From the NCBI GenBank assembly GCA_019359125.1, contig JAHHHY010000002.1:62001-126000 (forward strand): a stretch of 64,000 nucleotides of DNA, given 5' to 3'. This DNA comes from Pleurocapsa minor GSE-CHR-MK 17-07R. Its GTDB lineage: Bacteria > Chloroflexota > Anaerolineae > Aggregatilineales > Phototrophicaceae. Each line of letters starts with the position of its first letter. The first letter of the stretch is position 1. This document shows positions 32,412 to 41,076 of this stretch, in pieces. The translations under genes were made by a program, and so were the position numbers. The notes beneath the pieces were generated by a model. The model was given only the letters and a program-made list of their open reading frames with translations, did not search any database and was not told the DNA's origin.

Positions 32412-32873
32412 TCAGGACGTGGGGCGTTGTCCCTCCTCATGGGGGACAAATAACGACCTGAGCGTTTGGAACCCTGCCATCAAAAGGCGCTGTTCTGTAT
32501 CATCCAGCCGAGAGAGGATGCCCACCAGCTGGCTGGCGACATGCTCTTCCAGCACCTGGCGCGCCCGAAACCCTTCCGGTGTGACCGAAATCGAAACCTG
32601 TCGCTTGTCTACGGTGGACCGAAGTCGTGTCACCCAACCGCGCTCCTCCATCGTTGTGATCGTTTTAGTCATGGCTGCAGTCGATACAGACATGTACTCC
32701 GCCAGCGATGTCAGGCTGAGATTACGGTCACCCAGAATATACAGTACGGCCATCTGCGTATCTGTCGTCTCGGCACTGGCATCCCGCACATCACCAGACA
32801 TGGAGCGCATGATCCTGGGAACAACATCGATCATCAATTTTGCAAGTGCGTTAAGGTCTGCATCGGTCATCAA
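32412..32873 (-). CDS. MarR-family transcriptional regulator
   Basis: The 153-residue regulator has the MarR winged-helix fold. The recognition region is LTSLAEYMSVSTAAMTKTIT followed by the wing MEERGWVTRLRSTVDKRQVS, then VTPEGFRARQVLEEHVASQL in the dimer helices. Cysteine is absent from the usual redox position, so oxidant sensing by Cys is not supported. It is the first gene of the MarR-NmrA pair and probably controls it. The 103-bp space upstream is AT-rich and has a gttaac motif, but a clear palindromic operator is not evident. Confidence 0.9.
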   Translation of the reverse strand: MMTDADLNALAKLMIDVVPRIMRSMSGDVRDASAETTDTQMAVLYILGDRNLSLTSLAEYMSVSTAAMTKTITTMEERGWVTRLRSTVDKRQVSISVTPEGFRARQVLEEHVASQLVGILSRLDDTEQRLLMAGFQTLRSLFVPHEEGQRPTS

Positions 32874-32976
32874 GTAACTCGTTAGCTTTGTTTATTGTTA
32901 ACTGTGTTATATATTATTCGCCGCAATATCGCATGTCAACTTAATGAAAGATGAGGGATGCGGCACACCCGCATCC

Positions 32977-33762
32977 TCACAGCGCCACGGCGAACCAGTC
33001 GGCGGTCTTTGTGATGAGCGCCTCGGAGATGGCCTGGCTGTCGCCCAGCACATTGAAGATATGGTCTGCGCCGGGGATCAGCATGGTTTCTTTCTGCGTG
33101 CTGCCCGCCCGATCCGTCAGGATGTCGAGCGAGTGCGCCGAGGAATCCTCGCTGCCGGCCACAACCAGCAGCGCGCCCTGATACGTCGCCAGCGCGGCGG
33201 GGGGATTGTGTTTCGTCAGGCTGTCGAAGAAGGTGCGTTTCAGCGTGACCATGCGCCAGCCCAGATCGACCTCCACGGCTTCGTTCTGCGCGGCTGCGGC
33301 GAAGGTCTCCTCGCTCATTTCCAGCAGGAAGGACTGCCGCAGGTCGTGCGTGGCCGACCACAATGCCAGCGCACGCGGAGGCTGAGACAAACGCGCGCTG
33401 GCCAACATGGCGATGCTGCCGCCCAGGCTGAAGCCAAGCATCCCCATGCGCGCCGGATCAACCGGAGTTTCACGCTCCAGCCAGGTATAGGCCGAAAGTG
33501 CGTCGTCCAACTGGCCGCCCACGGTTGTATCGGCCATGTCACCGGGGCTGCTGCCCCAGCCGCGGAAGTCGATGCGCAGCGAGGCGACGCCGCGTTCGGC
33601 CAGGGCAGCCGCCAGACGGGCATACAGCCCGCCAACTTCGTCGCGCTGGCTGGCGAACCCGTGCAGCATCAGCACGGCGGGCGCTGGTGATTCTCCGCCT
33701 GGCCGCGTGAACGTCCCGTGGATGCCAGGTTCGCAAATCACATTTGTCTCGTGGTGCGTCAT
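32977..33762 (-). CDS. Alpha/beta hydrolase (dienelactone/BAAT-like)
   Basis: The 261-residue enzyme has LMLHGFASQRDEVGG at its first strands, SLRIDFRGWGSSPGD, and MGMLGFSLGGSIAMLAS as the nucleophile elbow with GFSLGG. GALLVVAGSEDSSAH gives the acid loop and PGADHIFN the His. This is the acyl-transferase/peptidase-like S9/DLH group, with no signal peptide. Its substrate cannot be told from the sequence. It stands alone between MarR and the secreted SH3b gene, in the same direction but with more than 40 bp on each side. Confidence 0.85.
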   Translation of the reverse strand: MTHHETNVICEPGIHGTFTRPGGESPAPAVLMLHGFASQRDEVGGLYARLAAALAERGVASLRIDFRGWGSSPGDMADTTVGGQLDDALSAYTWLERETPVDPARMGMLGFSLGGSIAMLASARLSQPPRALALWSATHDLRQSFLLEMSEETFAAAAQNEAVEVDLGWRMVTLKRTFFDSLTKHNPPAALATYQGALLVVAGSEDSSAHSLDILTDRAGSTQKETMLIPGADHIFNVLGDSQAISEALITKTADWFAVAL

Positions 33763-33805
33763 CGTCTATCTCTCCATACAGGCTGCATTGCCGATTGTGG
33801 GCAGG

Positions 33806-35257
33806 TTAGTCTTCCCCAAACCATGCACACGGCATCGACCGCAGATACGTCAGTGCGTCACCTGGCGGCTGTGAAGGGATGAAATCAGATGCCGTGCTGG
33901 ACAGGTCGTAACGAAAGATATTGTTTGTGGCCAGCGGCTCCACCAGTTCGGCAATGAGCGCGCCGCCATCTGCTGCCCAGGCAGTCTGAAACTGGATGAG
34001 CGATGGCATAGGCAGCACCGCTGGCGCGCCGCTGATCGATGCCAGCCATGCCTGACCCGTATAATTCTGGACCAGGAAGTGGTCGTCATCCGGGCTGGCT
34101 ACAATGCTGGCAGCGTACGTTCTACTGCCCCTGCCCTGAAATGACGGAATTCGCACGTCCTGCAGATAGACCGGATCACTGCCAGGCGTGGTGAGCATCA
34201 GTGACCTGAAGCCAGACGAAGTGTTTGGGTCATCCGCCACCGAGAGCACGGTCTCCCCAATCATATACACCGTCGTGTCATCCTGTCCATCGGATACCAC
34301 CATGCTGTAATCGCCAGCAGGCGCATATGTTGCTTCTGCAAGATCCGGTATGTCCTCCAGTTGCTCACCTGTCTGGGCATTGAGCGCCACCGTGTTGCTG
34401 TCATAGGCGTTTTGCAGGATCAGCGCCTCGCCGTCCACCGACCAGGATGCGTACTGCAGGTCATTCGGCAGGTCTTGCAGTGGTCGCTGGAACACAATGT
34501 CCCCGGCCCGATTAACGACAATGATCTGTTCGTTGCCATCGACGTCCAGCACGCCGCCTGCCAGCATGCTGTCACCGCGCCAGCGCAGCCTGCGCGCTCC
34601 AAAGACGGTTTCAAGATCAGCGATGCCGCCCAGCACAAGCGTCATTTCACCTGTCACAATATCGTGCAGATAGAGCGATGCCCGGCGCAGATTGCCATCC
34701 GCCAGCGGTTCGTCCGGAAAGATAACCATCTGAACGGTGCCGTCTGGTGCGGACATGGGGTTGGCCGGTACCGGCGATGAGACCGGAACCATCGTGCCCG
34801 ACGCGAAACTATAGCGCCAGTAACGCACTGTATCCACCGCCGATTCTGGTTGTGTGGTCAGCAGTGCGCAGCCACGGTCTGCGGACTGCTCCGCATCTGG
34901 GACAGGCGCAGGGGTTGATTGTGTTGGCGCGGCCGGGGAAACAGGCTCCAGGTAATAGGTCAGCGCATCGCTTTCCACCGTCCAGCCGACGCTCTCCCCG
35001 TGCTGCACACGCCACCAGGAAAAACCGTTCTGGCACAGCGGCCCTTCCAGCACGACAAACGATTCTCCCACTTCGATGAGGCCAATCGGTTCGCCGCTCA
35101 GGGCAGGCTCCGCCCGCAACCGATTCGGGATGCCGGGCAGCACACGCCCCTGCTCCCCGACGATCAGGCGTCCCGGCAGGCAGTCACGCTGCGCTGCGGC
35201 GGGCAGGAAGAACAGGCCGGCCAGCAGGCAGGCAAACAAGGTCACAAGAGCTTTCAC
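33806..35257 (-). CDS. Secreted protein with SH3b domain and propeller-like repeats
   Basis: The product (483 residues) has a signal peptide ending LPAAAQRD. A bacterial SH3 domain follows at about residues 28-105, with RLRAEPALSGEPIGLIEVGE and WWRVQHGESVGWTVESDA. The rest is strand-rich with LQDLPNDLQYASWSVDGEAL and related blades like TolB/WD40 proteins. No catalytic motif is seen; cell-surface binding is plausible. The start is set at GTG 35257, because GAGGGAGA stands five bases before it and the signal peptide begins there; an ATG at 35275 lies upstream of that Shine-Dalgarno. It is divergent from the similar gene at 35455. Confidence 0.75.
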   Translation of the reverse strand: MKALVTLFACLLAGLFFLPAAAQRDCLPGRLIVGEQGRVLPGIPNRLRAEPALSGEPIGLIEVGESFVVLEGPLCQNGFSWWRVQHGESVGWTVESDALTYYLEPVSPAAPTQSTPAPVPDAEQSADRGCALLTTQPESAVDTVRYWRYSFASGTMVPVSSPVPANPMSAPDGTVQMVIFPDEPLADGNLRRASLYLHDIVTGEMTLVLGGIADLETVFGARRLRWRGDSMLAGGVLDVDGNEQIIVVNRAGDIVFQRPLQDLPNDLQYASWSVDGEALILQNAYDSNTVALNAQTGEQLEDIPDLAEATYAPAGDYSMVVSDGQDDTTVYMIGETVLSVADDPNTSSGFRSLMLTTPGSDPVYLQDVRIPSFQGRGSRTYAASIVASPDDDHFLVQNYTGQAWLASISGAPAVLPMPSLIQFQTAWAADGGALIAELVEPLATNNIFRYDLSSTASDFIPSQPPGDALTYLRSMPCAWFGED

Positions 35258-35454
35258 GCGTATCTCCCTCGTCATCAATTTGATTTATTGGCGTGGTACA
35301 CGCTCAGTGTAGCGAGTTGTGAAATCTGTGCAACCGAGCTGTCGGGCCCGTGCTGCAAACATGCAAACAAGCTGCAAAAAATTCAGCTGGACGCGGGCGA
35401 CCCTGCGGAATCGATCTACAATTCAGCCAGAGACAGGTAGACAGGAGATGCTCC

Positions 35455-36684
35455 ATGTACAAACGACTCATGGCCGTCGCTGCGACGGCGCTGCTGATTG
35501 CTCTGCCGCTGAGCGCGCAGTCAGGTGATACAGCTTCATTTGAAGCGGTCGAGGCCGCCTCGCTGTTCAGCGAAATTCCTTGGGGCGTGTCGCTGTCGCC
35601 GGGCGGGGCGCTGCTGGCGGGTATTGTTGAGGGAAGGCTGTGCATTGTTGAGATCGAGTCCGCCGAGGAACGATGTGCGCCGATGCCCGAAGGCGTGAAC
35701 AGCGCCGTCAATGGGTCGCCAGACAACCCCGGGCTGATCTGGTCACCTGACGAAAGCCACCTTGTCATGACGGAGGACGTCCTGCGCATGTTTCAGGACA
35801 GCGATATCTGGGTGTTTGACGTTGCTGCGTCTGCCTTTGAAAACGTGACCGAAGATGGCGTCGAGGGCGGCCTGATTTTTGGCGAGGAAAGTGCTGGTAC
35901 GCTGCTGGACTATATGCCCGCCTGGGGCGACTCCGACACGCTGTACTTTTTCCGGTCGGACTATCAGCCCAACATGGAAGATAGTTCTATGCTGCTGTAC
36001 CGTTATACGCTGAGCACGGCCAGCCTGGATCTGATGGCCGATGTGACCGATGAGATTGGCTGGCTGAGCGTATATTATCGGCCGCAGGTCTCGCCTGACG
36101 GGACGCAGATGGTCCTGCCCGTCTTTGCGGGAGACCCGGAGGCACCAGCCAATGGCCTGTGGCTGATCGACCTGGTCTCCGGTGAGGTAGAGCAGCTTGC
36201 TGCAAAAGCCGACATCGCGCTGGCCATACAGGCTGATGAAGATGCGCGCTTTCTGGTTCCCGTGAACCCTCAGTGGGTGAATGGCGGCCGGGCGGTCATG
36301 GTCACCATCACAGATTACGGCAATCAGGCGAGTGTTCCCACGAACTTTGTCTATATCGATGTGGCGACCGGCGCGCTGACGCCGATGATCGATTTTTCCG
36401 GCATCCCCATAAGTGATCTGTTGGAGAATCCGCGCCGTCCCGATCTTCCCCCGATGCCCTGGGACAGCGTCGTGAATGCCGCTGGCAGCAAGCTGTATTT
36501 CATGCCCAATCCGAACCTGGGTGAACCAGCCATTTATGCGCTTTCGCTGCCGCCTGACGGGTCTCCGCCCGCGCTGGTGGCCGAGGTCGAGTATGCGTCA
36601 ACGCTGTATACGACCAGTCCGCGCATGGGCGGCAGACGGGCGCTGCTGGGGGGCTGGCTGTACACGCTTGAACCTGCCGGGTAG
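35455..36684 (+). CDS. Secreted beta-propeller-like protein
   Basis: The 409-residue protein has a signal peptide (MYKRLMAVAATALLIALPLS then AQSGD). The body carries blade-like lines such as SEIPWGVSLSPGGALLAGIV, GLIWSPDESHLVMTEDVL and YYRPQVSPDGTQMVLPVFAG, typical of TolB/WD40-like secreted proteins. It lacks an SH3b domain. No catalytic site is visible; it might bind surface ligands or other proteins. An ACAGGAG ribosome-binding site precedes ATG 35455. It is divergent from the secreted SH3b gene over about 200 bp and ends before a hairpin. Confidence 0.75.
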   Translation: MYKRLMAVAATALLIALPLSAQSGDTASFEAVEAASLFSEIPWGVSLSPGGALLAGIVEGRLCIVEIESAEERCAPMPEGVNSAVNGSPDNPGLIWSPDESHLVMTEDVLRMFQDSDIWVFDVAASAFENVTEDGVEGGLIFGEESAGTLLDYMPAWGDSDTLYFFRSDYQPNMEDSSMLLYRYTLSTASLDLMADVTDEIGWLSVYYRPQVSPDGTQMVLPVFAGDPEAPANGLWLIDLVSGEVEQLAAKADIALAIQADEDARFLVPVNPQWVNGGRAVMVTITDYGNQASVPTNFVYIDVATGALTPMIDFSGIPISDLLENPRRPDLPPMPWDSVVNAAGSKLYFMPNPNLGEPAIYALSLPPDGSPPALVAEVEYASTLYTTSPRMGGRRALLGGWLYTLEPAG

Positions 36685-36695
36685 AGCGGTATCAG

Positions 36696-36726
36696 CATCA
36701 GGGGTGAGTCCTGGTCGCCCCTGATG
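36696..36726 (+). terminator. Hairpin after the secreted propeller gene
   Basis: CATCAGGGG at 36696-36704 pairs perfectly with CCCCTGATG at 36718-36726. A T-tract is lacking, so it may be a weak terminator. Confidence 0.55.
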
Positions 36727-36821
36727 TACTGCCTCGACGCCTGACCAGCAGCGCGTGGTGCTTGTTCCTTTCTGCACACACAGTACAATCTGTGGCTGTG
36801 ACAGAAAGGGGCGTGACCCGC

Positions 36822-38042
36822 ATGCCGTTTGATCCCAATTCGCCAGCCTTCCGGCGCGACCCGTACCCGATTTATGCAGAACTGCGCGCCCAGACGCCGA
36901 TGGTGTTTGACGACGCGCTGAACATGTGGATCGTCAGCCGCCATGCCGATGTGAGCGCGCTGCTGCGTGACAGGCGTCTCGGTCGCTCGATTGACCATGT
37001 CATCAGCCGCGATGCGCTGGGCATCCCCACGCGCGACCCCAAATACGCGACCTTTGACCGCCTGAGCGACAATTCGATGTTCGACAAGGAGCTGCCAGAC
37101 CACACGCGCCTGCGCGGGCTGGTGCATAAGGCGTTCACGCCGCGCCGCATCGAAAACCTGCGCGGGCATATTCAGGCGATCGCCGATGGCCTGCTGGATG
37201 CCGTGGCCGGGCGCGACGAGATCGACCTGCTGGAAGATTTCGCTGTGCCGCTGCCGGTTATCGTGATCGCGGAGCTGCTGGGCGTGCCCGAAGCAGACCG
37301 GCACAAGCTGCGCCCGTGGTCGCATGACATCGTGGCGATGTACGAGCTGAACCATACGCCGGAACAGGCTGACAGGGCGATTCAGGCGGCGGGCGAATTT
37401 TCCGACTATCTGCGTCATTTGGCCCGGCTGCGCCTGCGTGAGCCGCAGGACGACCTGATTACTGCGCTGGCGACCGTCGAGGAAGCCGGCGATGTGCTGA
37501 CCGAAGATGAGCTGATTTCCACCTGCGTGCTGCTGCTGAATGCCGGGCACGAGGCGACCGTCAATGTGTTTGGCAACGGCCTGCTGGCGCTGTTCCAGCA
37601 GCCTGACCAGCTTCACTTGCTGCGCCAGAATCCCGACGGGCTGGCGGCGACGGCTGTCGAGGAATTCATGCGCTACGACACGCCGCTTCAGTTGTTTCGG
37701 CGCTGGGTGCTGGAAGACATCGCCTTCAACGGCGTGCAGCTGCGCCAGGGCCAGCAGGTGGCGCTGCTGTTCGGCTCGGCCAACCGCGACCCGGAGAAAT
37801 TTGACCGGCCCGATACGCTCGATATCACCCGCGCCGATAACGCGCATATCTCGTTCAGTCTGGGCATCCATTACTGCCTGGGGGCGCCCCTGGCGCGCAT
37901 GGAATTGCAGACCTCGCTGCGCACGCTGATGCGCCGCCTGCCAGACATCACGCTGGAATATGCGCCGCAGTTCCGCGACAGCTATGTGATTCGCGGCCTG
38001 CATGACCTGCGCGTGCGCGTCGGCGCGGCGGGGGTGCGCTGA
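36822..38042 (+). CDS. Cytochrome P450
   Basis: The 406-residue protein has the P450 landmarks. LLNAGHEATVN in the I-helix is the oxygen-binding region, EEFMRYDTPLQLFRRW has the ExxR type motif, and FSLGIHYCLGAPLARMELQ is the haem loop, with Cys352 as the iron ligand. Length and style match soluble bacterial P450s of the CYP107-like group, which hydroxylate small molecules with a ferredoxin partner. No redox partner gene is nearby. ATG 36822 is chosen because MPFDPNSPAFRRDPYPIY is the family start. It overlaps the peptidase gene by one base. Confidence 0.93.
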   Translation: MPFDPNSPAFRRDPYPIYAELRAQTPMVFDDALNMWIVSRHADVSALLRDRRLGRSIDHVISRDALGIPTRDPKYATFDRLSDNSMFDKELPDHTRLRGLVHKAFTPRRIENLRGHIQAIADGLLDAVAGRDEIDLLEDFAVPLPVIVIAELLGVPEADRHKLRPWSHDIVAMYELNHTPEQADRAIQAAGEFSDYLRHLARLRLREPQDDLITALATVEEAGDVLTEDELISTCVLLLNAGHEATVNVFGNGLLALFQQPDQLHLLRQNPDGLAATAVEEFMRYDTPLQLFRRWVLEDIAFNGVQLRQGQQVALLFGSANRDPEKFDRPDTLDITRADNAHISFSLGIHYCLGAPLARMELQTSLRTLMRRLPDITLEYAPQFRDSYVIRGLHDLRVRVGAAGVR

Positions 38043-39283
38043 TGCCCTCGTTTGAACATCCAGTTGAACAGGCGCTTATCGATGTGCTGGAGCGCCTGCG
38101 GCCGGGCATGATAGGGTTCTGCCAGCGCCTGATTCAGACGCCTTCGGTCAATGGTGAGCACGACGAGGTCCATCTGGCGCGCGTGATTGCGGCCGAGGCC
38201 GAGGCGCTTGGCCTGCATGCCGAAATCCTGGGCGAGAACCCGGCGCGGCCCAACGTGATCGTCAGCACGCATGCATCCGGCGAGACCGGCCTGCTGCTGC
38301 TGGGGCATCTGGACACCGTGCCGCCGGGCGACGCATCAGCGTGGACGTATCCGCCGTTTTCGGGGACGCTGGCGGACGGCCGGCTGCACGGGCGCGGCGC
38401 GATTGACACCAAAGGCGGGATGGCCGCCAGCGTGTATGCGCTGGCCGCGCTGAAAGCGACCCCTGGGGCGCTGCCGCAGGGAAGCAGGGCCGTGTTTATC
38501 GGCGTGCCTGACGAGGAAACCGGCGCGACCGGCACGCTGGGTATCAGCTATCTGGCGGCACGCGGGCGCATCAGCGGGCGTGGCGCACTGTATGCGTATT
38601 CCGGCAGCGAGATTGTGCTGGGGCATCGCGGCCTGCTGCGCTACCGCGTGCGCTGTCACGGCCACGCGATTCACACCGGCGCGCATGAGTGGCAGGAAGG
38701 GACGCTGGGTGCAAACGCGGTCACCGGCATGGCGCGTTTTCTGCTGGCCGCCGAGGCGCTGGCCTTTGACTACTCGCGGACGCCGTATTTTGAACGCTTC
38801 CGCACGATCGTTACGCCAGGCACGATGATTCAGGGCGGCGTGAGCATCAATATTGTGCCGGCGGCCTGCGAGGCGCTGATCGATATCCGCACCACGCCGG
38901 AACAGGATGCCGCGTCGATTGAGGACGCGTTTGCGGACATCTTTGCGCGGGTGGGCGCCGATGCCCCCGGCCTGCGTTTTGAGCTGGAGCCGCTCAATGT
39001 GATTCCGGCCGTGTGTTCTGACCCCGCCGCATCGGTCTTTCGCATCCTGGCCGATGTGACGGCGCACGTGCGCGGGGGCGTACCCGCCATGACGGTCGCC
39101 GGGCCAGCCAACGAAGGCTATCTGCTGATCGGGCAGGGCATCCCGACGGTGTGCGGCTTTGGCCCCACTGGTGACAATGCCCACGCTGCCAATGAGTATC
39201 TGGAACTGGAAGGCCTGCACGAAGCAGCACAGATTTTTGCGCTGACAGCGCGCCGTTTATCCGTTGAGGGGGACAAGTCATGA
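38042..39283 (+). CDS. M20-family metallopeptidase (ArgE/DapE-like)
   Basis: The 413-residue protein shows the M20 motifs. LLLLGHLDTVPPGD supplies the first His and Asp, GRGAIDTKGGMAAS the bridging Asp, and GVPDEETGATGTLG the catalytic Glu pair. A dimerisation domain follows, with HGHAIHTGAHEWQEG. The group includes acetylornithine deacetylase, succinyl-diaminopimelate desuccinylase and carboxypeptidase G2; the exact substrate is unclear. It overlaps the P450 gene by one base and the nucleoside hydrolase by four, so the three form an operon. Confidence 0.9.
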   Translation: MPSFEHPVEQALIDVLERLRPGMIGFCQRLIQTPSVNGEHDEVHLARVIAAEAEALGLHAEILGENPARPNVIVSTHASGETGLLLLGHLDTVPPGDASAWTYPPFSGTLADGRLHGRGAIDTKGGMAASVYALAALKATPGALPQGSRAVFIGVPDEETGATGTLGISYLAARGRISGRGALYAYSGSEIVLGHRGLLRYRVRCHGHAIHTGAHEWQEGTLGANAVTGMARFLLAAEALAFDYSRTPYFERFRTIVTPGTMIQGGVSINIVPAACEALIDIRTTPEQDAASIEDAFADIFARVGADAPGLRFELEPLNVIPAVCSDPAASVFRILADVTAHVRGGVPAMTVAGPANEGYLLIGQGIPTVCGFGPTGDNAHAANEYLELEGLHEAAQIFALTARRLSVEGDKS

Positions 39284-40209
39284 CGACAAGGCTGGTGATC
39301 GATACGGATGCAGGCATCGACGATGCCGTCGCGCTGATGCTGGCGCTGGGCTATCCGGGCGCGCAGGTGGAGGCTATCACCACGGTGTGCGGAAATGTGT
39401 CGGTGGACAAGGTCAATGCCAACGTGCTGACGATTCTCGATGCGGTGGGGCGCACCGACGTGCCGGTGTATGCGGGCGCGTCGCAGCCGCTGGTCTCGTC
39501 GTGGGCCGCCGAGCCGATTCACGGGCTGGATGGCCTGGGTAATTATCACGACCGCCCGCGGGTGAAACAGCGTGTCGAGGCGGAGCATGCCGCCTGGGCG
39601 CTGATCCGGCTGGCCGATGCCTATCCGGGCGAGCTGACGCTGGTCGCGCTGGCCCCACACACCAATCTGGCGCTGGCGACGCGGCTGGACCCGACGTTTC
39701 CGTCGAAAATAAAGTCGCTGGTGTTCATGGGCGGCACCATCACCGCGCGAGGCAATACCGATCATATCGCCGCCGAATGGAATATTTTCTGCGACCCCGA
39801 AGCCGCGTTCATCACACTGGAGGCTTTTCCGATGGCGCAGATGGTGTCATGGGAAACCTCGCTGGCGTTTCCGCTGCCAGCTGCCGAGTATCAGGCGCTG
39901 ATCGCCCGCCGCACGCCGGCCACCCGCCTGTTCGAGCGCATCTATGGCATCTTTACCAGCCCGGGCGCAGAAATCTTCATGCGCGACCCGCTGCTGATCG
40001 ACGCGCTGGCGATGGCCGCCGCACTTGATCCGTCGGTCATCACCGACAGTATGCAGCGCTATGTGACCGTCGAGATGCACGGCACGCACTCACGCGGGCA
40101 AACGGTGATCGACCATACTGGCCGCCTGAAACGGCCCGCTAACGTGGACATCATCACCGGCTTTGACATGGCCCGCGTGAGTGCCATGCTCTTTGAGTCT
40201 ATGGGCTGA
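39280..40209 (+). CDS. Inosine-uridine-type nucleoside hydrolase
   Basis: The 309-residue protein begins TRLVIDTDAGIDDAVALML, with the DTDxGxDD calcium-binding motif of nucleoside hydrolases. It continues TVCGNVSVDKVNANVL, HGLDGLGNYHDRP and AEWNIFCDPEAA, all family regions. The enzyme splits the N-glycosidic bond of ribonucleosides to free a base and ribose. Base preference is not readable. Its end overlaps the convergent small gene by 11 bp. A second nucleoside hydrolase is at 46.4 kb. Confidence 0.92.
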   Translation: MTTRLVIDTDAGIDDAVALMLALGYPGAQVEAITTVCGNVSVDKVNANVLTILDAVGRTDVPVYAGASQPLVSSWAAEPIHGLDGLGNYHDRPRVKQRVEAEHAAWALIRLADAYPGELTLVALAPHTNLALATRLDPTFPSKIKSLVFMGGTITARGNTDHIAAEWNIFCDPEAAFITLEAFPMAQMVSWETSLAFPLPAAEYQALIARRTPATRLFERIYGIFTSPGAEIFMRDPLLIDALAMAAALDPSVITDSMQRYVTVEMHGTHSRGQTVIDHTGRLKRPANVDIITGFDMARVSAMLFESMG

Positions 40210-40765
40210 GCAGCGCCTTCAGCCGGTCGAGATAAGTGGTGTCGCGGTCGGGCAGCTCGGGCGCCACTTTCGAGGCTTCATACAGGAAATAGCGATAGTC
40301 GCGCCCCATGTCCTGGCCGCGCCGCGTGTGCATGTCGATGGCGTAGTCGGGAATAGTGGGCCGTACGGTGCCTGCCTCGACCGACTGGCGCATCCAGTTG
40401 AGCAGGTCGTCGCTGCCGCGCTCTTTCTCGCACGAGCACAGGAAGCGCACCGCGTGAATGGCGTACAGGTAGCGGTCGCCACGTGGGCGCGCCAGGCGCA
40501 GGTGCATCTGGTAGAGCGCCTCCACCAGCAGGGGCGCCTGCAGATTGCCAAAGCCGATGTCCTCGACAGAAATCACCTGTAAGCGGCCCCACAGATATTC
40601 CTCCAGCTCCTGGCTGGTGATGAGCATCTCATAGGCCAGCAGCGCGGCATTTTCGGTGTTGCCGCGCCGGATTTCTTTCTGCACGGCCGAGATCACTTCA
40701 TCGGCAGGGAAGTCGTGCAGGGTGCGGGCCAGCGTCCACGGGTCACCATTGTAGGGTGCGGTCAT
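40199..40765 (-). CDS. Standalone RarA/MgsA C-terminal-like protein
   Basis: The 188-residue protein resembles the C-terminal part of the RarA/MgsA AAA ATPases. ALLAYEMLITSQELEEYLWG is like the linker helix, RLQVISVEDIGFGN corresponds to the RxxRxASEDIGLAN element, and DMHTRRGQDMGRDYRYFLYE matches the late conserved segment. The ATPase module with Walker A and B is absent and not nearby. It may have become a separate clamp or DNA-binding subunit. Its gene is preceded by the palindromic repeat region and converges with the nucleoside hydrolase. Confidence 0.75.
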   Translation of the reverse strand: MTAPYNGDPWTLARTLHDFPADEVISAVQKEIRRGNTENAALLAYEMLITSQELEEYLWGRLQVISVEDIGFGNLQAPLLVEALYQMHLRLARPRGDRYLYAIHAVRFLCSCEKERGSDDLLNWMRQSVEAGTVRPTIPDYAIDMHTRRGQDMGRDYRYFLYEASKVAPELPDRDTTYLDRLKALLSP

Positions 40766-40789
40766 GCGGGATATCTCCTTATCGTGAAA

Positions 40790-41050
40790 ATTCTTTCATG
40801 GCGTCCTGGCGCTTCATCGCCTTTTCGCCAGGGTCACTGCGCACTGGCGCGCATTGGCACCAAGTTAAGATGATTTTTCTCCTATTTGCCGGGCGGACAC
40901 GCAGGTCCGCCCCTACATTCCTCGCGGACAAACAGTTGCAACCGCGAGTTTTTTCCTTCAAATCCGAGTGACTCCGAGGGGCGGACCTATGTGTCCGCCC
41001 TGGAGGACCAAAATCCGACTGAATCCTCGGCGAGAATTCCTAACTTGGTT
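40790..41050. repeat. Palindromic repeat region (gene-free 40766-41076)
   Basis: Arm 40889-40914 (gccgggcggacacgcaggtc and onward) is nearly the reverse complement of 40977-41003 (aggggcggacctatgtgtcc and onward). An outer pair, accaagtta near 40859 with taacttggt at 41041, encloses it, and an inner hairpin joins ctcgcgg (40921-40927) with ccgcgag (40942-40948). The strip 40790-40821 repeats wording of the 3.5-kb element (attctttc and tggcg). It resembles a dispersed small element whose arms are widely shared; no coding sequence is present. Confidence 0.58.
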
Positions 41051-41076
41051 CGTATGGGTCACTGTGTACGGGCGCG

